NCBI GenBank assembly: GCA_910586015.1
Contig: CAJUGJ010000010.1
Span: 58,676-122,675, forward strand
DNA length: 64,000 nucleotides
Direction of reading: 5' to 3'
Source of the DNA: an uncultured Lachnospiraceae bacterium
GTDB taxonomy: Bacteria; Bacillota; Clostridia; Lachnospirales; Lachnospiraceae
Made by a program: the position numbers and the translations under genes. Positions 43,992 through 53,521 of the stretch are shown one piece after another; position 1 is the first letter of the stretch, and the number at the start of each line of letters is the position of its first letter. The notes under the pieces are model-generated. The model was given only the letters and a program-made list of their open reading frames with translations, ran no database searches and was not told where the DNA came from.

Positions 43992-44159
43992 TTCCCATTT
44001 TCCACCTCGTTTTTTCTTAATATTGTAAACTATTTTATTTCAGAAGTAAATAGTAGCATGAAAAACTATGTTTTTTATTTTCTTGGATAAAGTTTATTCA
44101 AATGGAGAAAATACCCCCATGATACATTTTTTTGATCAAATGATAGGAGGGATCTATTC

Positions 44160-45986
44160 ATGCAGAAACAGTCAATGCTTTATCCAAGAGAAACGAGTTG
44201 CCGTCGAGTTGTGAGCTTAGATGGTATGTGGAAATTTCAATTGGATTTTAATTCATCTGGGCGAACACAGGGCTGGGAATGTGGGCTTCCTAATCCAGAG
44301 CTGATTCCTGTGCCTGCCAGTTTTCAAGATTTTTATACAGAAAAAGAAATTAGAGAATTTACAGGAGATGTCTGGTATGAAACAGAGTTTTTTCTTCCCA
44401 GTGAATGGGAGGGAAAAGAAGTAGCCCTACGATTTGGATGTGCTACTCACCGTGCAGAAGTTTATATTAATGGAAAAAAAGCTGTAGTTCATGAAGGTGG
44501 ATTTACACCTTTTCTTGTACCACTCAATGATCTCGTAGTATTTTCCTCTTTTAATCGTGTTGTTGTTATTGTAAATAATGAACTTTCTAATACTTCTCTT
44601 CCATGTGGTGAAACAAAATTGCTCTCTAACGGCAGAAAAATGTCAAAGCCTTATTTCGACTTTTTTAATTATTCTGGTCTACAGCGTTCTGTAAAACTAA
44701 TTCTTCTTCCTAAAGAAGCAATCACAGATTTTAGTGTTGATTATAGCTTACAGGGAGAAGATGCTTCTGTAACATATCATACCATAACAAATGGGGTTCA
44801 TCCTGTTATGATAAAAGTTTATGATGAAGCTGGTGTACTTGTAGCAGAAGCAAATGGAAACGATGGAGTACTTACTATTCCAAAAGTAAGGCTCTGGGAA
44901 GTTCGAAATGCGTATCTATATCGATTTGTTTTAACAATTTTAGATCAGGATAAAGTTTTAGATGAATACTATGAAAATATTGGAATTCGAACAGTCGAAA
45001 TTAAAGGTACAAAATTTTTAATCAATGGAAAACCTGTTTATCTAAAAGGTTTTGGAAAGCATGAAGATAGTGATATTATTGGTCGTGGATTTTCTGCGGC
45101 TGTAATGAAACGAGATTTTGAATGTATGAAATGGATTCATGCAAATTCTTTTCGTACTTCTCACTATCCTTATAGTGAAGAGATTTATCAGATGGCAGAT
45201 CGAGAAGGATTTTTAATTATTGATGAAGTAGCTGCTGTCGGAATGTTTGAAAGTCTGATGAATTTTATGGAGGCTTCTACGGGAAAACACACTGCCTTTT
45301 TTCAAAAAGAAACTACTCCACAACTACTTCAAAATCACAAAGAGGCAATTCGAGAACTAATAGAAAGAGATAAAAACCATGCTAGTGTAATCGCATGGAG
45401 TTTATTAAACGAGCCAGAAACTACAGATGAATCTGCAGTTGCCTATTTCGAAGAAATCTTTCGGTATGCAAAAGAACTCGATCCTCAAAAACGTCCTTGT
45501 ACTTTTGCTTTAATTATGAATTCCCTTCCAAATACCTGTAAGTGTTATCAGTTTAGTGATTTTATCTGTTTAAATCGTTATTATGGATGGTATTTAAAAG
45601 GTGGATATGAGATTTCAGAGGCAGAGGAAAATCTTCGGAAGGAGTTAGATGAATGGAAGGCAAAAAATCTAAATATACCATTTATTTTTAGTGAGTATGG
45701 AGCAGATACAAATTCCGCAGAACATAAACTTCCTTCTGTGATGTGGAGTCAGGAATATCAAATAGAATTTTTAACTATGTGTAATAATGTCTTTGACTGT
45801 TATGATTTTATTCAAGGAGAACAGGTCTGGAATTTTGCAGACTTCCAAACGACAGAGGGTATTATGCGGATGAATGGTAATAAAAAGGGTATTTTTACTA
45901 GACAGCGTCAACCTAAAGATGCCGCTTATTATTTAAGAGAGCGCTGGGCATCTTTAGAAGATGATAAAAAAGTAAAACTAGAATAG
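44160..45986 (+). CDS. uidA: Beta-glucuronidase (GH2, Loop-1 type)
   Basis: This 608-residue cytoplasmic GH2 enzyme releases glucuronic acid from glucuronides. Order: sugar-binding domain (about 10-180), Ig-like domain (about 185-275) and TIM barrel. The acid/base is E418 in LLNEPE and the nucleophile is E512 in FSEYGAD. The glucuronate-recognition N-x-K motif (N574, K576) is intact. Between VAAVGMFES and NHKEAIREL lies a loop of the same length as the E. coli Loop 1, suggesting a Loop-1 GUS able to act on small aglycones. No signal peptide. It leads the operon with uxuA, symporter and reductase, and has a TAGGAGG ribosome site. Confidence 0.96.
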   Translation: MQKQSMLYPRETSCRRVVSLDGMWKFQLDFNSSGRTQGWECGLPNPELIPVPASFQDFYTEKEIREFTGDVWYETEFFLPSEWEGKEVALRFGCATHRAEVYINGKKAVVHEGGFTPFLVPLNDLVVFSSFNRVVVIVNNELSNTSLPCGETKLLSNGRKMSKPYFDFFNYSGLQRSVKLILLPKEAITDFSVDYSLQGEDASVTYHTITNGVHPVMIKVYDEAGVLVAEANGNDGVLTIPKVRLWEVRNAYLYRFVLTILDQDKVLDEYYENIGIRTVEIKGTKFLINGKPVYLKGFGKHEDSDIIGRGFSAAVMKRDFECMKWIHANSFRTSHYPYSEEIYQMADREGFLIIDEVAAVGMFESLMNFMEASTGKHTAFFQKETTPQLLQNHKEAIRELIERDKNHASVIAWSLLNEPETTDESAVAYFEEIFRYAKELDPQKRPCTFALIMNSLPNTCKCYQFSDFICLNRYYGWYLKGGYEISEAEENLRKELDEWKAKNLNIPFIFSEYGADTNSAEHKLPSVMWSQEYQIEFLTMCNNVFDCYDFIQGEQVWNFADFQTTEGIMRMNGNKKGIFTRQRQPKDAAYYLRERWASLEDDKKVKLE

Positions 45987-46000
45987 AAAGGGGGAAAGCT

Positions 46001-47047
46001 ATGAAATTAGTATTTCGATGGTATGGACAATCCGATCCTGTCACATTAGATCAGATTCGTCAAATCCCTAGTGTAACTGGTATTGTTTCTGCAATCTATA
46101 GTGTGCCTGTTGGACAAGCTTGGCAAGAAGCAGATATTTTAGCATTAAAAAAAGAGATTGAATCGAAGGGACTTTCTTTTGAAGTAGTAGAAAGTATTCC
46201 TGTTCATGAGGATATTAAACTTCATCGTGGAGATTATCAGCACTATATTGACAATTATAAACTGACAATTAGACGTCTTGCAAAGGCTGGTATTCGCTGT
46301 ATCTGCTATAATTTTATGCCTGTTTTTGACTGGACAAGATCACGTTTAAACCATACTCTTTCCGATGGTTCTACTGCACTGGTTTATTACAAAGAGGATG
46401 TAAAACAAATGAACCCAACAAAAATGAGTCTTCCCGGTTGGGACTCTTCCTATCAGCCTGAACAGATAGAAGAATTAATATCAGCATATCAATCTTTAGG
46501 AGAAGAAGGACTTTGGAAAAATTTAGAATATTTTATTAAAGAAATCGTTCCAGTTGCTATAGAATGTGATGTTTATTTAGGAATTCATCCTGATGATCCA
46601 CCTTGGTCTGTATTTGGAATTCCTCGTATTATTACAAATGAGGAAAATCTTGACCGTTTTCTTTCTCTTTATCAAGATAAACATCATGGAATTAGTCTTT
46701 GCAGTGGCAGTCTTGGCTGTACCTCATGTAACAATATTCCAAAGCTAGTTAGAAAATATGCAGGTGCAGGAAGAATTCCATTTGCTCATATTCGAAACGT
46801 AAAAATATTAAAAGATGGTTCATTTGAAGAAAGCGCACATGACTCTTCATATGGTTCTTTAGATATTGTAGAAATTTTAAAAGCATATCATGATTCTGGC
46901 TTTGATGGCTACATTCGCCCTGATCACGGAAGAATGATCTGGGGCGAAACTGGAAAGCCTGGTTATGGTTTATATGATCGTGCTCTTGGTGCAGTTTATA
47001 TCAAAGGAATTTGGGAAGCATTAGGACATGAAAGTAAGAATCATTAA
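46001..47047 (+). CDS. uxuA: Mannonate dehydratase
   Basis: This 348-residue UxuA converts D-mannonate to 2-keto-3-deoxygluconate in the glucuronate pathway. Conserved segments include ICYNFMPVFDWTRSRL, GIHPDDPPWSVFGIPRI, SLCSGSLG and IRPDHGRMIWGE, which hold the metal-binding His, Cys and Asp residues of the family. It follows uidA by 14 bases with a GGGGG-type ribosome site, so it is part of the glucuronide operon. Confidence 0.96.
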   Translation: MKLVFRWYGQSDPVTLDQIRQIPSVTGIVSAIYSVPVGQAWQEADILALKKEIESKGLSFEVVESIPVHEDIKLHRGDYQHYIDNYKLTIRRLAKAGIRCICYNFMPVFDWTRSRLNHTLSDGSTALVYYKEDVKQMNPTKMSLPGWDSSYQPEQIEELISAYQSLGEEGLWKNLEYFIKEIVPVAIECDVYLGIHPDDPPWSVFGIPRIITNEENLDRFLSLYQDKHHGISLCSGSLGCTSCNNIPKLVRKYAGAGRIPFAHIRNVKILKDGSFEESAHDSSYGSLDIVEILKAYHDSGFDGYIRPDHGRMIWGETGKPGYGLYDRALGAVYIKGIWEALGHESKNH

Positions 47048-47080
47048 TTATCAATACTTTTGGAAAGGTATGGTAACTTT

Positions 47081-48499
47081 ATGAATGAAACACAAAAATC
47101 AGTTCGACCATTCGGTCTACGGGATAAAATCGGCTATATGTTTGGAGATTTTGGCAATGATTTTACCTTTATCTTTGCCAGCTCCTTTCTAATGGTATTT
47201 TATACCAAAGTTTTAGGAATTGATAGTAAACTTGTTGGTATTATGTTTGTTATAGCCAGACTATTAGATGCGTTTACTGATGTTGGTATGGGAAGAATTG
47301 TAGATAAATGTAAGCCTCGTTCTGATGGAAAATTTCGTCCTTGGATTCGAAGAATGTGTGGTCCTGTAGCAATTTTTAGCTTTTTAATGTATCAATCTAG
47401 TCTTGCAGGAGCATCTATGAATGTAAAGATTGTATATATGTTTGTAACCTATTTATTATGGGGAAGTATTTTTTATACATCTATTAATATTCCCTATGGT
47501 TCTATGGCATCTGCAATCAGTGGAGAACCATCCGATCGTACTGGTCTGTCTACATTCCGCGGAATCGGTGCTTCTCTCGCAGGACTTTTTATTGGAGTAG
47601 GTGCTCCTTTAGTTATCTATACAAAGGATGAGGCTGGCAATCAGATTGTGAATGCTCCTGCTTTTACTTTAATTGCTGGTGTCTTCTCTGTTCTCGCTAT
47701 TATCTGTTATCTATTATGTTACTATATGACATTAGAACGAGTTCATATTTCTGCTTCTCAATCTGGTGAATCAGTAACATTTGCTCAGACAATGAAAGCA
47801 ACCTTTACCAATCGGGCACTTCTTGCTATTATTGGGGCTGCTATTGGACTGCTACTCAGTCAATTATTAGTACAGTCTATGAATAATTATTTATATGCAG
47901 ACTATTTTAATGATATCCGTCCTCTTGCTATATCTAGTGTTATCAATACTGGTTTTGCTTTAGTGATTGCTGGTATTACTTCTCCACTTTCCAAAAAGTA
48001 TGGGAAAAAAGAATTGGCAGTAGTAGGAACGTTTTTTTCTGGTATTTTATATTTCATTTTGTACTTTTTAAAAATTCAGAATCCATGGGTTTTTGTCATT
48101 CTTTCTAGTATCGGCTTTATAGGAGTCAACTTCTTTAATATGATTATATGGGCGAATATTACAGATGTCATTGATTATCAAGAAGTAGTAACTGGCAAAC
48201 GTGAAGATGGTATTGTATATTCTGTCTATTCTTTTGCTCGTAAAGTTGGACAGGCGCTTGCAGGAGGAACTGCCGGTTGGGCACTTGCAGCAATTGGCTA
48301 TCAGGAAACAGCAACCGTTCAGACCAAACAGGTGGTGCAGGGATTATATTTAGTTGATACCTTAATTCCAGCGATTTTATTCTTTTTAGTTGCAATGATT
48401 CTAGCCTTTTTTTATCCTTTAACAAAAAAGATGGTGGAAGAGAATACACAGATTTTAAAAGAACGGCATAATGGAGGTAATCATGGAGTATCCAATTAA
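47081..48499 (+). CDS. GPH-family glucuronide symporter (UidB/YicJ-like)
   Basis: This 472-residue transporter has about 12 membrane helices and the GPH family start KIGYMFGDFGNDFTF and loop DKCKPRSDGKFRPWIR. GPH proteins (melibiose/glucuronide symporters) import sugars with Na+ or H+. Its place between uxuA and a mannonate-type reductase points to glucuronides. The start is placed at the ATG at 47081; a TTG at 47060 would add seven residues. Its end overlaps the next gene by 17 bases. Confidence 0.92.
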   Translation: MNETQKSVRPFGLRDKIGYMFGDFGNDFTFIFASSFLMVFYTKVLGIDSKLVGIMFVIARLLDAFTDVGMGRIVDKCKPRSDGKFRPWIRRMCGPVAIFSFLMYQSSLAGASMNVKIVYMFVTYLLWGSIFYTSINIPYGSMASAISGEPSDRTGLSTFRGIGASLAGLFIGVGAPLVIYTKDEAGNQIVNAPAFTLIAGVFSVLAIICYLLCYYMTLERVHISASQSGESVTFAQTMKATFTNRALLAIIGAAIGLLLSQLLVQSMNNYLYADYFNDIRPLAISSVINTGFALVIAGITSPLSKKYGKKELAVVGTFFSGILYFILYFLKIQNPWVFVILSSIGFIGVNFFNMIIWANITDVIDYQEVVTGKREDGIVYSVYSFARKVGQALAGGTAGWALAAIGYQETATVQTKQVVQGLYLVDTLIPAILFFLVAMILAFFYPLTKKMVEENTQILKERHNGGNHGVSN

Positions 48500-49328
48500 G
48501 ATTGATTTAAAAGACAAAGTTGCTGTTGTCACTGGAGCAGGTGGTATCTTATGTTCTTGCCTAGCAGAAGCACTTGCAAAAGTAGGAGCAAAAACAGCTC
48601 TTTTAGATCTAAATGAAGATGCTGCTAAACAGGCAGCAGAGCAGATTATGGCACAGGGTTTTATTGCAAAAGGCTATGCCTGTAACGTTTTAGAAAAAGA
48701 TTCTCTAGAAACAGCTCATCAACAAATTTTATCTGATTTCGGAAAATGTGATCTATTAATTAATGGTGCAGGCGGCAATCATCCAGCGGCAACCACCGAA
48801 AATGAATTTCATCATCCAGAAGATCTTGGTCAAAAGAAAACCTTTTTTGATTTAGAACCTTCTGGTATCAAATTTGTATTTGACTTAAACTATATGGGAA
48901 CCTTGCTTCCAACTCAAGTTTTCGCACAAGATATGCTTGGAAAAGAAGGGTGTTCTATTATTAATATTTCCAGTATGAATTCCTTTACTCCTTTAACAAA
49001 AATACCTGCATATAGTGGTGCAAAGGCTGCCGTTTCCAATCTGACTCAGTGGTTAGCTGTACATTTTTCTAAAGTTGGAATTCGTTGTAATGCACTTGCT
49101 CCAGGATTTTTTGTTACCAAACAAAATGAAAAATTATTATATCAAGAGGATAAAACTCCAACCAAACGCACAGAAAAGATTCTTCGTAATACTCCTATGG
49201 ATAGGTTTGGTACTTCCGAGGAACTTATTGGGACATTGCTTTATCTTGTAGAACCTTCTCTTTCTGGATTTGTCAATGGTGTTGTTATTCCTATCGATGG
49301 AGGCTTTTCCGCCTATTCAGGTGTGTAA
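48483..49328 (+). CDS. SDR oxidoreductase, probable D-mannonate oxidoreductase / fructuronate reductase
   Basis: This 281-residue short-chain dehydrogenase has the NAD(P) site VTGAGGILC (about 15-23), NGAGG, the catalytic Ser of ISSMNSF and YSGAK, and PGFF followed by NGVVIPIDGGFSAYS. Enzymes of this kind replace classical UxuB in many Firmicutes and reduce fructuronate to mannonate, the step before UxuA. The start at 48483 has GGAGG six bases upstream; an ATG at 48471 lies within that site's region. It is the last gene of the glucuronide operon. Uronate isomerase and KDG kinase/aldolase are not in the window. Confidence 0.9.
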   Translation: MEYPIKIDLKDKVAVVTGAGGILCSCLAEALAKVGAKTALLDLNEDAAKQAAEQIMAQGFIAKGYACNVLEKDSLETAHQQILSDFGKCDLLINGAGGNHPAATTENEFHHPEDLGQKKTFFDLEPSGIKFVFDLNYMGTLLPTQVFAQDMLGKEGCSIINISSMNSFTPLTKIPAYSGAKAAVSNLTQWLAVHFSKVGIRCNALAPGFFVTKQNEKLLYQEDKTPTKRTEKILRNTPMDRFGTSEELIGTLLYLVEPSLSGFVNGVVIPIDGGFSAYSGV

Positions 49329-49375
49329 AAAGATTGCTGCAAAAAGACATATATATCTTTTTGCAGCAATCTTTT
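49328..49375. terminator. Bidirectional terminator
   Basis: A perfect 20-base inverted repeat (49328-49347 with 49356-49375) around an 8-base loop, with A-run and T-run ends. It serves the glucuronide operon and the convergent DUF1934 gene. Confidence 0.92.
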
Positions 49376-49808
49376 ATTCTTTTTGTCCCTTTACTTCAAT
49401 TTTTAATTCACAGTCACTGACATATTGATAATTAATATCCAGAGAATATAATAGCCTTGCAGTAATTTGATCTTGTGTTTCTTTCACTTCGATAGAATTT
49501 GTTGTCACTCCCAAAGTCAAATTTCCAAATGGCGTATAGTAAAAAGTCTGACAGCTCTTTCCCAAATCAAAAATCAGATTTGTTTGGGTTTCACCCTTTC
49601 TGATCATCTCCACTTTATTTTTATTTAATTTTAGAATACATTTTGTCTGTATGCCATTCCCAGATTCATCTTCTATAAACTCATCATAGATAATATAATG
49701 TTTTCCGTTTCTGAAATAGTATTCTCCACGGTTGATTACCTCGACAACTTCTTGTGCATCAATTTCTAACTGAAGTCCGGCAACCGTAACTAATACATCC
49801 TTTGTCAT
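49374..49808 (-). CDS. DUF1934 (YwiB-like) protein
   Basis: This 144-residue protein is of the DUF1934 beta-barrel (calycin-like) family. It shows YYFRNGKHYIIYDE near 30-43, ILKLNKNKVEMIRKG, and the conserved TPFGNLTLGV near 92-101. It lies 24 bases after murI in the ddl-murI-DUF1934 run. The function is unknown; the conserved context with cell-wall precursor genes is suggestive only. Confidence 0.88.
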   Translation of the reverse strand: MTKDVLVTVAGLQLEIDAQEVVEVINRGEYYFRNGKHYIIYDEFIEDESGNGIQTKCILKLNKNKVEMIRKGETQTNLIFDLGKSCQTFYYTPFGNLTLGVTTNSIEVKETQDQITARLLYSLDINYQYVSDCELKIEVKGQKE

Positions 49809-49832
49809 AAGATCCTCATTTCCAAATTACAA

Positions 49833-50648
49833 CTAATCAAATATTTTTATATTTACATCTTTCGTTTCAATCATTTCACATGCAAGTATAGAACTGGCAA
49901 ATGCACGAAACTTTTCTGCACCATCACTGACATAAAAAATATGATCAGACTGATATTTATTTTCGGTACACTCTAATTTTTTTAGTGAGAGAACTTCCTT
50001 TAAATACTTTGCAGTTTCATATGCAGGATTAACTAAAGCTACCTGATCACCTACAATTTCACGCAATATTGGACGCAAAAGCGGATAATGTGTACACCCT
50101 AAAACCAACGTATCTATGTCCTGTTTTTGCAATCCACAAATATATCGTTTTGCAATTTCTTTTGTTACTGGATCGTTCAACCACATTTCTTCAACTAATG
50201 GCACAAAAAGAGGACATGGCTGTTCATATACTTCTAACTTTGGATTCATGGCTTTTAAAAGAGTAGGATACAATCCACTTCGAATAGTTGCTTCTGTGCC
50301 AATCACTCCAATCTTACCATTTTTTGTAGTCTGTACTGCTACTTTGGCTCCCGGTTTTACTACTCCTATCATTGGAACCTCTACTTCTTTTGAAACTGTA
50401 TCCAAAGCAAGTGCACTTGCTGTATTACAGGCGACTACAATCGCTTTTACTTGTTTTGATAAAAGAAACTTAATAATTTGTCTGGAATATGCCGTTACGG
50501 TTTCTTTTGACTTACTTCCATAGGGAACTCGTGCTGTATCTCCAAAATAAATAAGCTTTTCTTTCGGAAGCTGCTGCATAATCTCTTTTGCTACTGTCAG
50601 CCCGCCAACTCCAGAATCAAAGATACCGATTGGTGCTTCACATGACAT
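49833..50648 (-). CDS. murI: Glutamate racemase MurI
   Basis: This 271-residue racemase makes D-glutamate for peptidoglycan. Motifs: IGIFDSGVGGLTV at the N-terminus with the catalytic-site Asp and Ser, VACNTASA with one catalytic Cys (about 74), and LGCTHYPLL with the second (about 185). The ATG at 50648 overlaps the ddl stop (TGATG); a GTG one codon earlier sits too close to the GGAG site. It works with ddl and murC in precursor synthesis. Confidence 0.96.
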   Translation of the reverse strand: MSCEAPIGIFDSGVGGLTVAKEIMQQLPKEKLIYFGDTARVPYGSKSKETVTAYSRQIIKFLLSKQVKAIVVACNTASALALDTVSKEVEVPMIGVVKPGAKVAVQTTKNGKIGVIGTEATIRSGLYPTLLKAMNPKLEVYEQPCPLFVPLVEEMWLNDPVTKEIAKRYICGLQKQDIDTLVLGCTHYPLLRPILREIVGDQVALVNPAYETAKYLKEVLSLKKLECTENKYQSDHIFYVSDGAEKFRAFASSILACEMIETKDVNIKIFD

Positions 50649-51724
50649 CACTTTACTCCTTTTCCTTCGTATGCTCTCTTTAGTCCAAGCTGGATTAACT
50701 TATCTACTAAATGTTGCTTAGAGAGCCCTTTTGCCTCCCAAAGCATTGGGTACATGCTAATTCCAGTAAATCCGGGCATTGTATTAATTTCATTAAATAT
50801 GACTTCATTTGTTTCCTTTTCTAAAAAGAAATCTACACGTGCCAGTCCGTAGCCATCAACAGCTTTAAAGATTTTCACTGCTGCGTTCGAAATCTGTTTT
50901 TCTACACCTTCTGGAAGTTGAGGATGAATTACTGTTTTTGATTCTTCATTATGATATTTAGCATCATAATCATAAAACTCTGCGGCTGCTAAAATTTCGC
51001 CAATACCTGATGATTTTGGTTCAGATCCTCCTAAAACAGCACATTCTAATTCTCTCCCGAAAATCTGTTCTTCTACTAATATTTTATCATCATGTTCTGC
51101 TGCCAGTTTTAAACCTTCCAATAATTCTTCTTTATTTTCAGCTTTTGTTACACCACATGAAGAGCCTGAATTTGCTGGTTTAATAAAAACTGGATATCCT
51201 AATGTCTGCTCAATTCTCTTTTCTATCTCTTCTTTTTGATCTAATTCATGTACTCGTACACAAACATAGTTTGCCTGTCGAATTCTCAACCGTTCTACAA
51301 TAGCTTTTGTATAAATTTTATCCATACAAATAGCAGACGCTAAAACTCCACAACCTACATAAGGGATTTTTGCAAGCTCTAATAGTCCCTGAATTGTACC
51401 ATCTTCCCCATACTTTCCATGTAGTACTGGAAAAGCAATATCTACATACTGAGCTGTTACACTACCCTTTTCAGACAACAATACTCCATGTACTCCTGCA
51501 TCTGGAGAAATAATTGCATTGATTGTTCCATTTCTCCATTCACCAGATATTATATCTGAAACTTGTTCTACTTTTAGCCAACGTCCTTCTTTGGTAATTC
51601 CAATCAGTAAAAGATCATACTGTGTTTCTTGTATACTTTGAATTACATTTACTGCTGACATACAAGATACTTCATGTTCTGAAGACTGTCCGCCAAAAAT
51701 TACTGCAATTATCGTTTTTCTCAT
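50648..51724 (-). CDS. ddl: D-alanine--D-alanine ligase
   Basis: This 358-residue ATP-grasp enzyme joins two D-alanines for the peptidoglycan stem. It begins IIAVIFGGQSSEHEVS, followed by HGKYGEDGTIQGLLE, CMDKIYTK, FIKPANSGSSCGV and FNEINTMPGFT, the family's substrate and Mg-ATP motifs. The start at 51724 follows a GGGGGG ribosome site; an in-frame ATG at 51754 would add ten residues that match nothing. It is coupled to murI. Confidence 0.95.
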   Translation of the reverse strand: MRKTIIAVIFGGQSSEHEVSCMSAVNVIQSIQETQYDLLLIGITKEGRWLKVEQVSDIISGEWRNGTINAIISPDAGVHGVLLSEKGSVTAQYVDIAFPVLHGKYGEDGTIQGLLELAKIPYVGCGVLASAICMDKIYTKAIVERLRIRQANYVCVRVHELDQKEEIEKRIEQTLGYPVFIKPANSGSSCGVTKAENKEELLEGLKLAAEHDDKILVEEQIFGRELECAVLGGSEPKSSGIGEILAAAEFYDYDAKYHNEESKTVIHPQLPEGVEKQISNAAVKIFKAVDGYGLARVDFFLEKETNEVIFNEINTMPGFTGISMYPMLWEAKGLSKQHLVDKLIQLGLKRAYEGKGVK

Positions 51725-51898
51725 CGTTAGCCCCCCTATTGTGACTATCATCAAAGATTCTATTTTATATCTATGCTGTTATATTGTACACTGAAACTCT
51801 GAAATGTTCAACGACATTTTCCCTTCTATGTTTAAACTTATTTTTTTTGTACATACTTTATTTAACATTACAAAATTCATCTAAAGGAGAATACTATT

Positions 51899-52570
51899 AT
51901 GAAATATTTTAGTCCAAAACTTTTAAATATCCATCTTAAAAATAAGATTTTCATTTCCTTTTTAATGCTCTATCTATGTTTAGCAACTTACATAACCACA
52001 TCTTGCAGACGTCCTTCTATTCTTCCTTCCATTCAGGAAGGAATTGCTCAAAAAGTTCTTCGATTTCATGTTATTGCTGATAGTGATGATCCTAAAGATC
52101 AAGAAATTAAACTCTTGGTTAAAAATACGCTACTTGAATATCTAAAACCCTATCTATCAGATGTTTCTGATAAACAACAGGCAATGATAAAGCTCTCAAA
52201 TCTACTTACTGATTTAGAAACTGTTTCTAATCAAGTATTGGCTTCTCATGGTTATAATTATACTGCTCATGTCTCTTTAGGAAAAACTATGTTTCCGATC
52301 AAAGTTTATGGAGATCTTGCTCTTCCAGCAGGAACATATGATGCTTTATGTATTCGTCTTGGACGTGCGGAAGGAAAAAACTGGTGGTGTATTATGTTTC
52401 CTAGCCTTTGCTTTCTCGATGATTCCTTTACTGTTGTTCCTGAAGAATCAAAAACAGAACTTGAATGTCTTTTGACAGAAGAAGAATATGAATCCATTTT
52501 ACTATCAACGCCTAAAGTGACATATCAATTTAAATTACTTGAATGGTTCAGAAATCTCTTGCAAAATTAG
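51899..52570 (+). CDS. spoIIR: Stage II sporulation protein R
   Basis: This 223-residue SpoIIR is made in the forespore under sigma-F and secreted to trigger SpoIIGA processing of pro-sigma-E. It has an N-terminal membrane/signal segment (about 17-37) and the family motif LRFHVIADSDDPKDQEIKLLV cut at residue 54-74, then LPAGTYDALCIRLG and NWWCIMFPSLC. The AAAGGAG ribosome site is near. It indicates a spore-forming lineage. I could not find a clear sigma-F promoter. The ispE start lies 49 bases after its stop. Confidence 0.95.
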   Translation: MKYFSPKLLNIHLKNKIFISFLMLYLCLATYITTSCRRPSILPSIQEGIAQKVLRFHVIADSDDPKDQEIKLLVKNTLLEYLKPYLSDVSDKQQAMIKLSNLLTDLETVSNQVLASHGYNYTAHVSLGKTMFPIKVYGDLALPAGTYDALCIRLGRAEGKNWWCIMFPSLCFLDDSFTVVPEESKTELECLLTEEEYESILLSTPKVTYQFKLLEWFRNLLQN

Positions 52571-52619
52571 TCCTATGGCATTTATAATAGATAGGACTTC
52601 AATCGAACAAGGAGGTTTT

Positions 52620-53492
52620 ATGGATTCGATATCCCTAAATGCTTACGCAAAAATTAACCTAGCTCTAGATGTAATTGGACAACGGGAGAATGGATATCAT
52701 GATGTTCGTATGATTATGCAAACAATTCGTCTTTATGATAAGATTTCCATTCGGAAAACGATTCGTTCTACAATTACTTTAAATACCAATCTGCCCTATC
52801 TTCCTGTCAATGAAAATAATCTCGTCTATGCTGCAGCAGATTCTTTTCTTAAAACTCTTGGTATAAAAGAAGGAGTTTTTATACAACTAGAAAAACGGAT
52901 TCCTGTCTCTGCTGGTTTAGCAGGTGGTAGTACAGACGCTGCTGCTACTTTATATGGCTTAAATGAACTATTTAATACAAAGCTTTCTTTGACACAACTT
53001 CAAGAACTTGGAGTTTTACTTGGTGCAGACATTCCTTTTTGTCTTTTAAGAGGAACTGCACTTTCAGAAGGGATCGGAGAAATTCTTACCCCTCTTGTTC
53101 CTGCTCCTTCTTGTTGGTGTCTTTTAGTAAAGCCTCCTGTTAATGTTTCTACACGTTATGTCTATGAACATCTTTCTCTTTCTTGTGCTATTCATCCAGA
53201 TATAGATGCAATGTGTAGTGCAATTCAAGAAAAGAACCTGCAAAAGCTTGCAGGCAGACTTGGAAATATTTTAGAATCTGTGACACAAAAAGAATATCCT
53301 GAAATTTTAGAAATTAAAAAGCAGATGCTCTCATTTGGTGCTCTTGGAGCTTTAATGAGTGGCAGTGGTCCTACTGTTTTTGGTCTTTTTGATGATAAAA
53401 AGGCAGCACAAAAAGCTTTTTACTCTTTTAAAATTGGAGAATACGGAAAACAGACCTTTTTAACCAGATTTTATCAGCCATATACTACATAG
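52620..53492 (+). CDS. ispE: 4-diphosphocytidyl-2-C-methyl-D-erythritol kinase IspE
   Basis: This 290-residue GHMP kinase is from the non-mevalonate isoprenoid pathway. It begins LNAYAKINLALDV and has the ATP loop PVSAGLAGGSTDAAA near 100 and LMSGSGPTVFG near 250. The start is fixed by AAGGAGG four bases before the ATG at 52620; an in-frame extension to 52539 inside spoIIR has no ribosome site. Confidence 0.96.
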   Translation: MDSISLNAYAKINLALDVIGQRENGYHDVRMIMQTIRLYDKISIRKTIRSTITLNTNLPYLPVNENNLVYAAADSFLKTLGIKEGVFIQLEKRIPVSAGLAGGSTDAAATLYGLNELFNTKLSLTQLQELGVLLGADIPFCLLRGTALSEGIGEILTPLVPAPSCWCLLVKPPVNVSTRYVYEHLSLSCAIHPDIDAMCSAIQEKNLQKLAGRLGNILESVTQKEYPEILEIKKQMLSFGALGALMSGSGPTVFGLFDDKKAAQKAFYSFKIGEYGKQTFLTRFYQPYTT

Positions 53493-53514
53493 AGGGCATT
53501 ATATGCCCTCTATG
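53488..53514. terminator. Hairpin between convergent ispE and degV
   Basis: CATAGAGGGCAT (53488-53499) pairs perfectly with ATGCCCTCTATG (53503-53514). The stem overlaps the ispE stop codon. The U-tract is weak, so efficiency is uncertain. Confidence 0.65.
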
Positions 53515-53521
53515 ATTTGTC

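Noticed and set aside
44131..44140. Palindrome TTTGATCAAA before the glucuronidase operon as a possible operator
   Set aside because: Ten bases of self-complementary AT-rich sequence is expected by chance here, it is present once, and no regulator is adjacent.
50116..50523. A 135-codon plus-strand open frame
   Set aside because: It is antisense to murI, which has both catalytic Cys motifs. Shadow frame.
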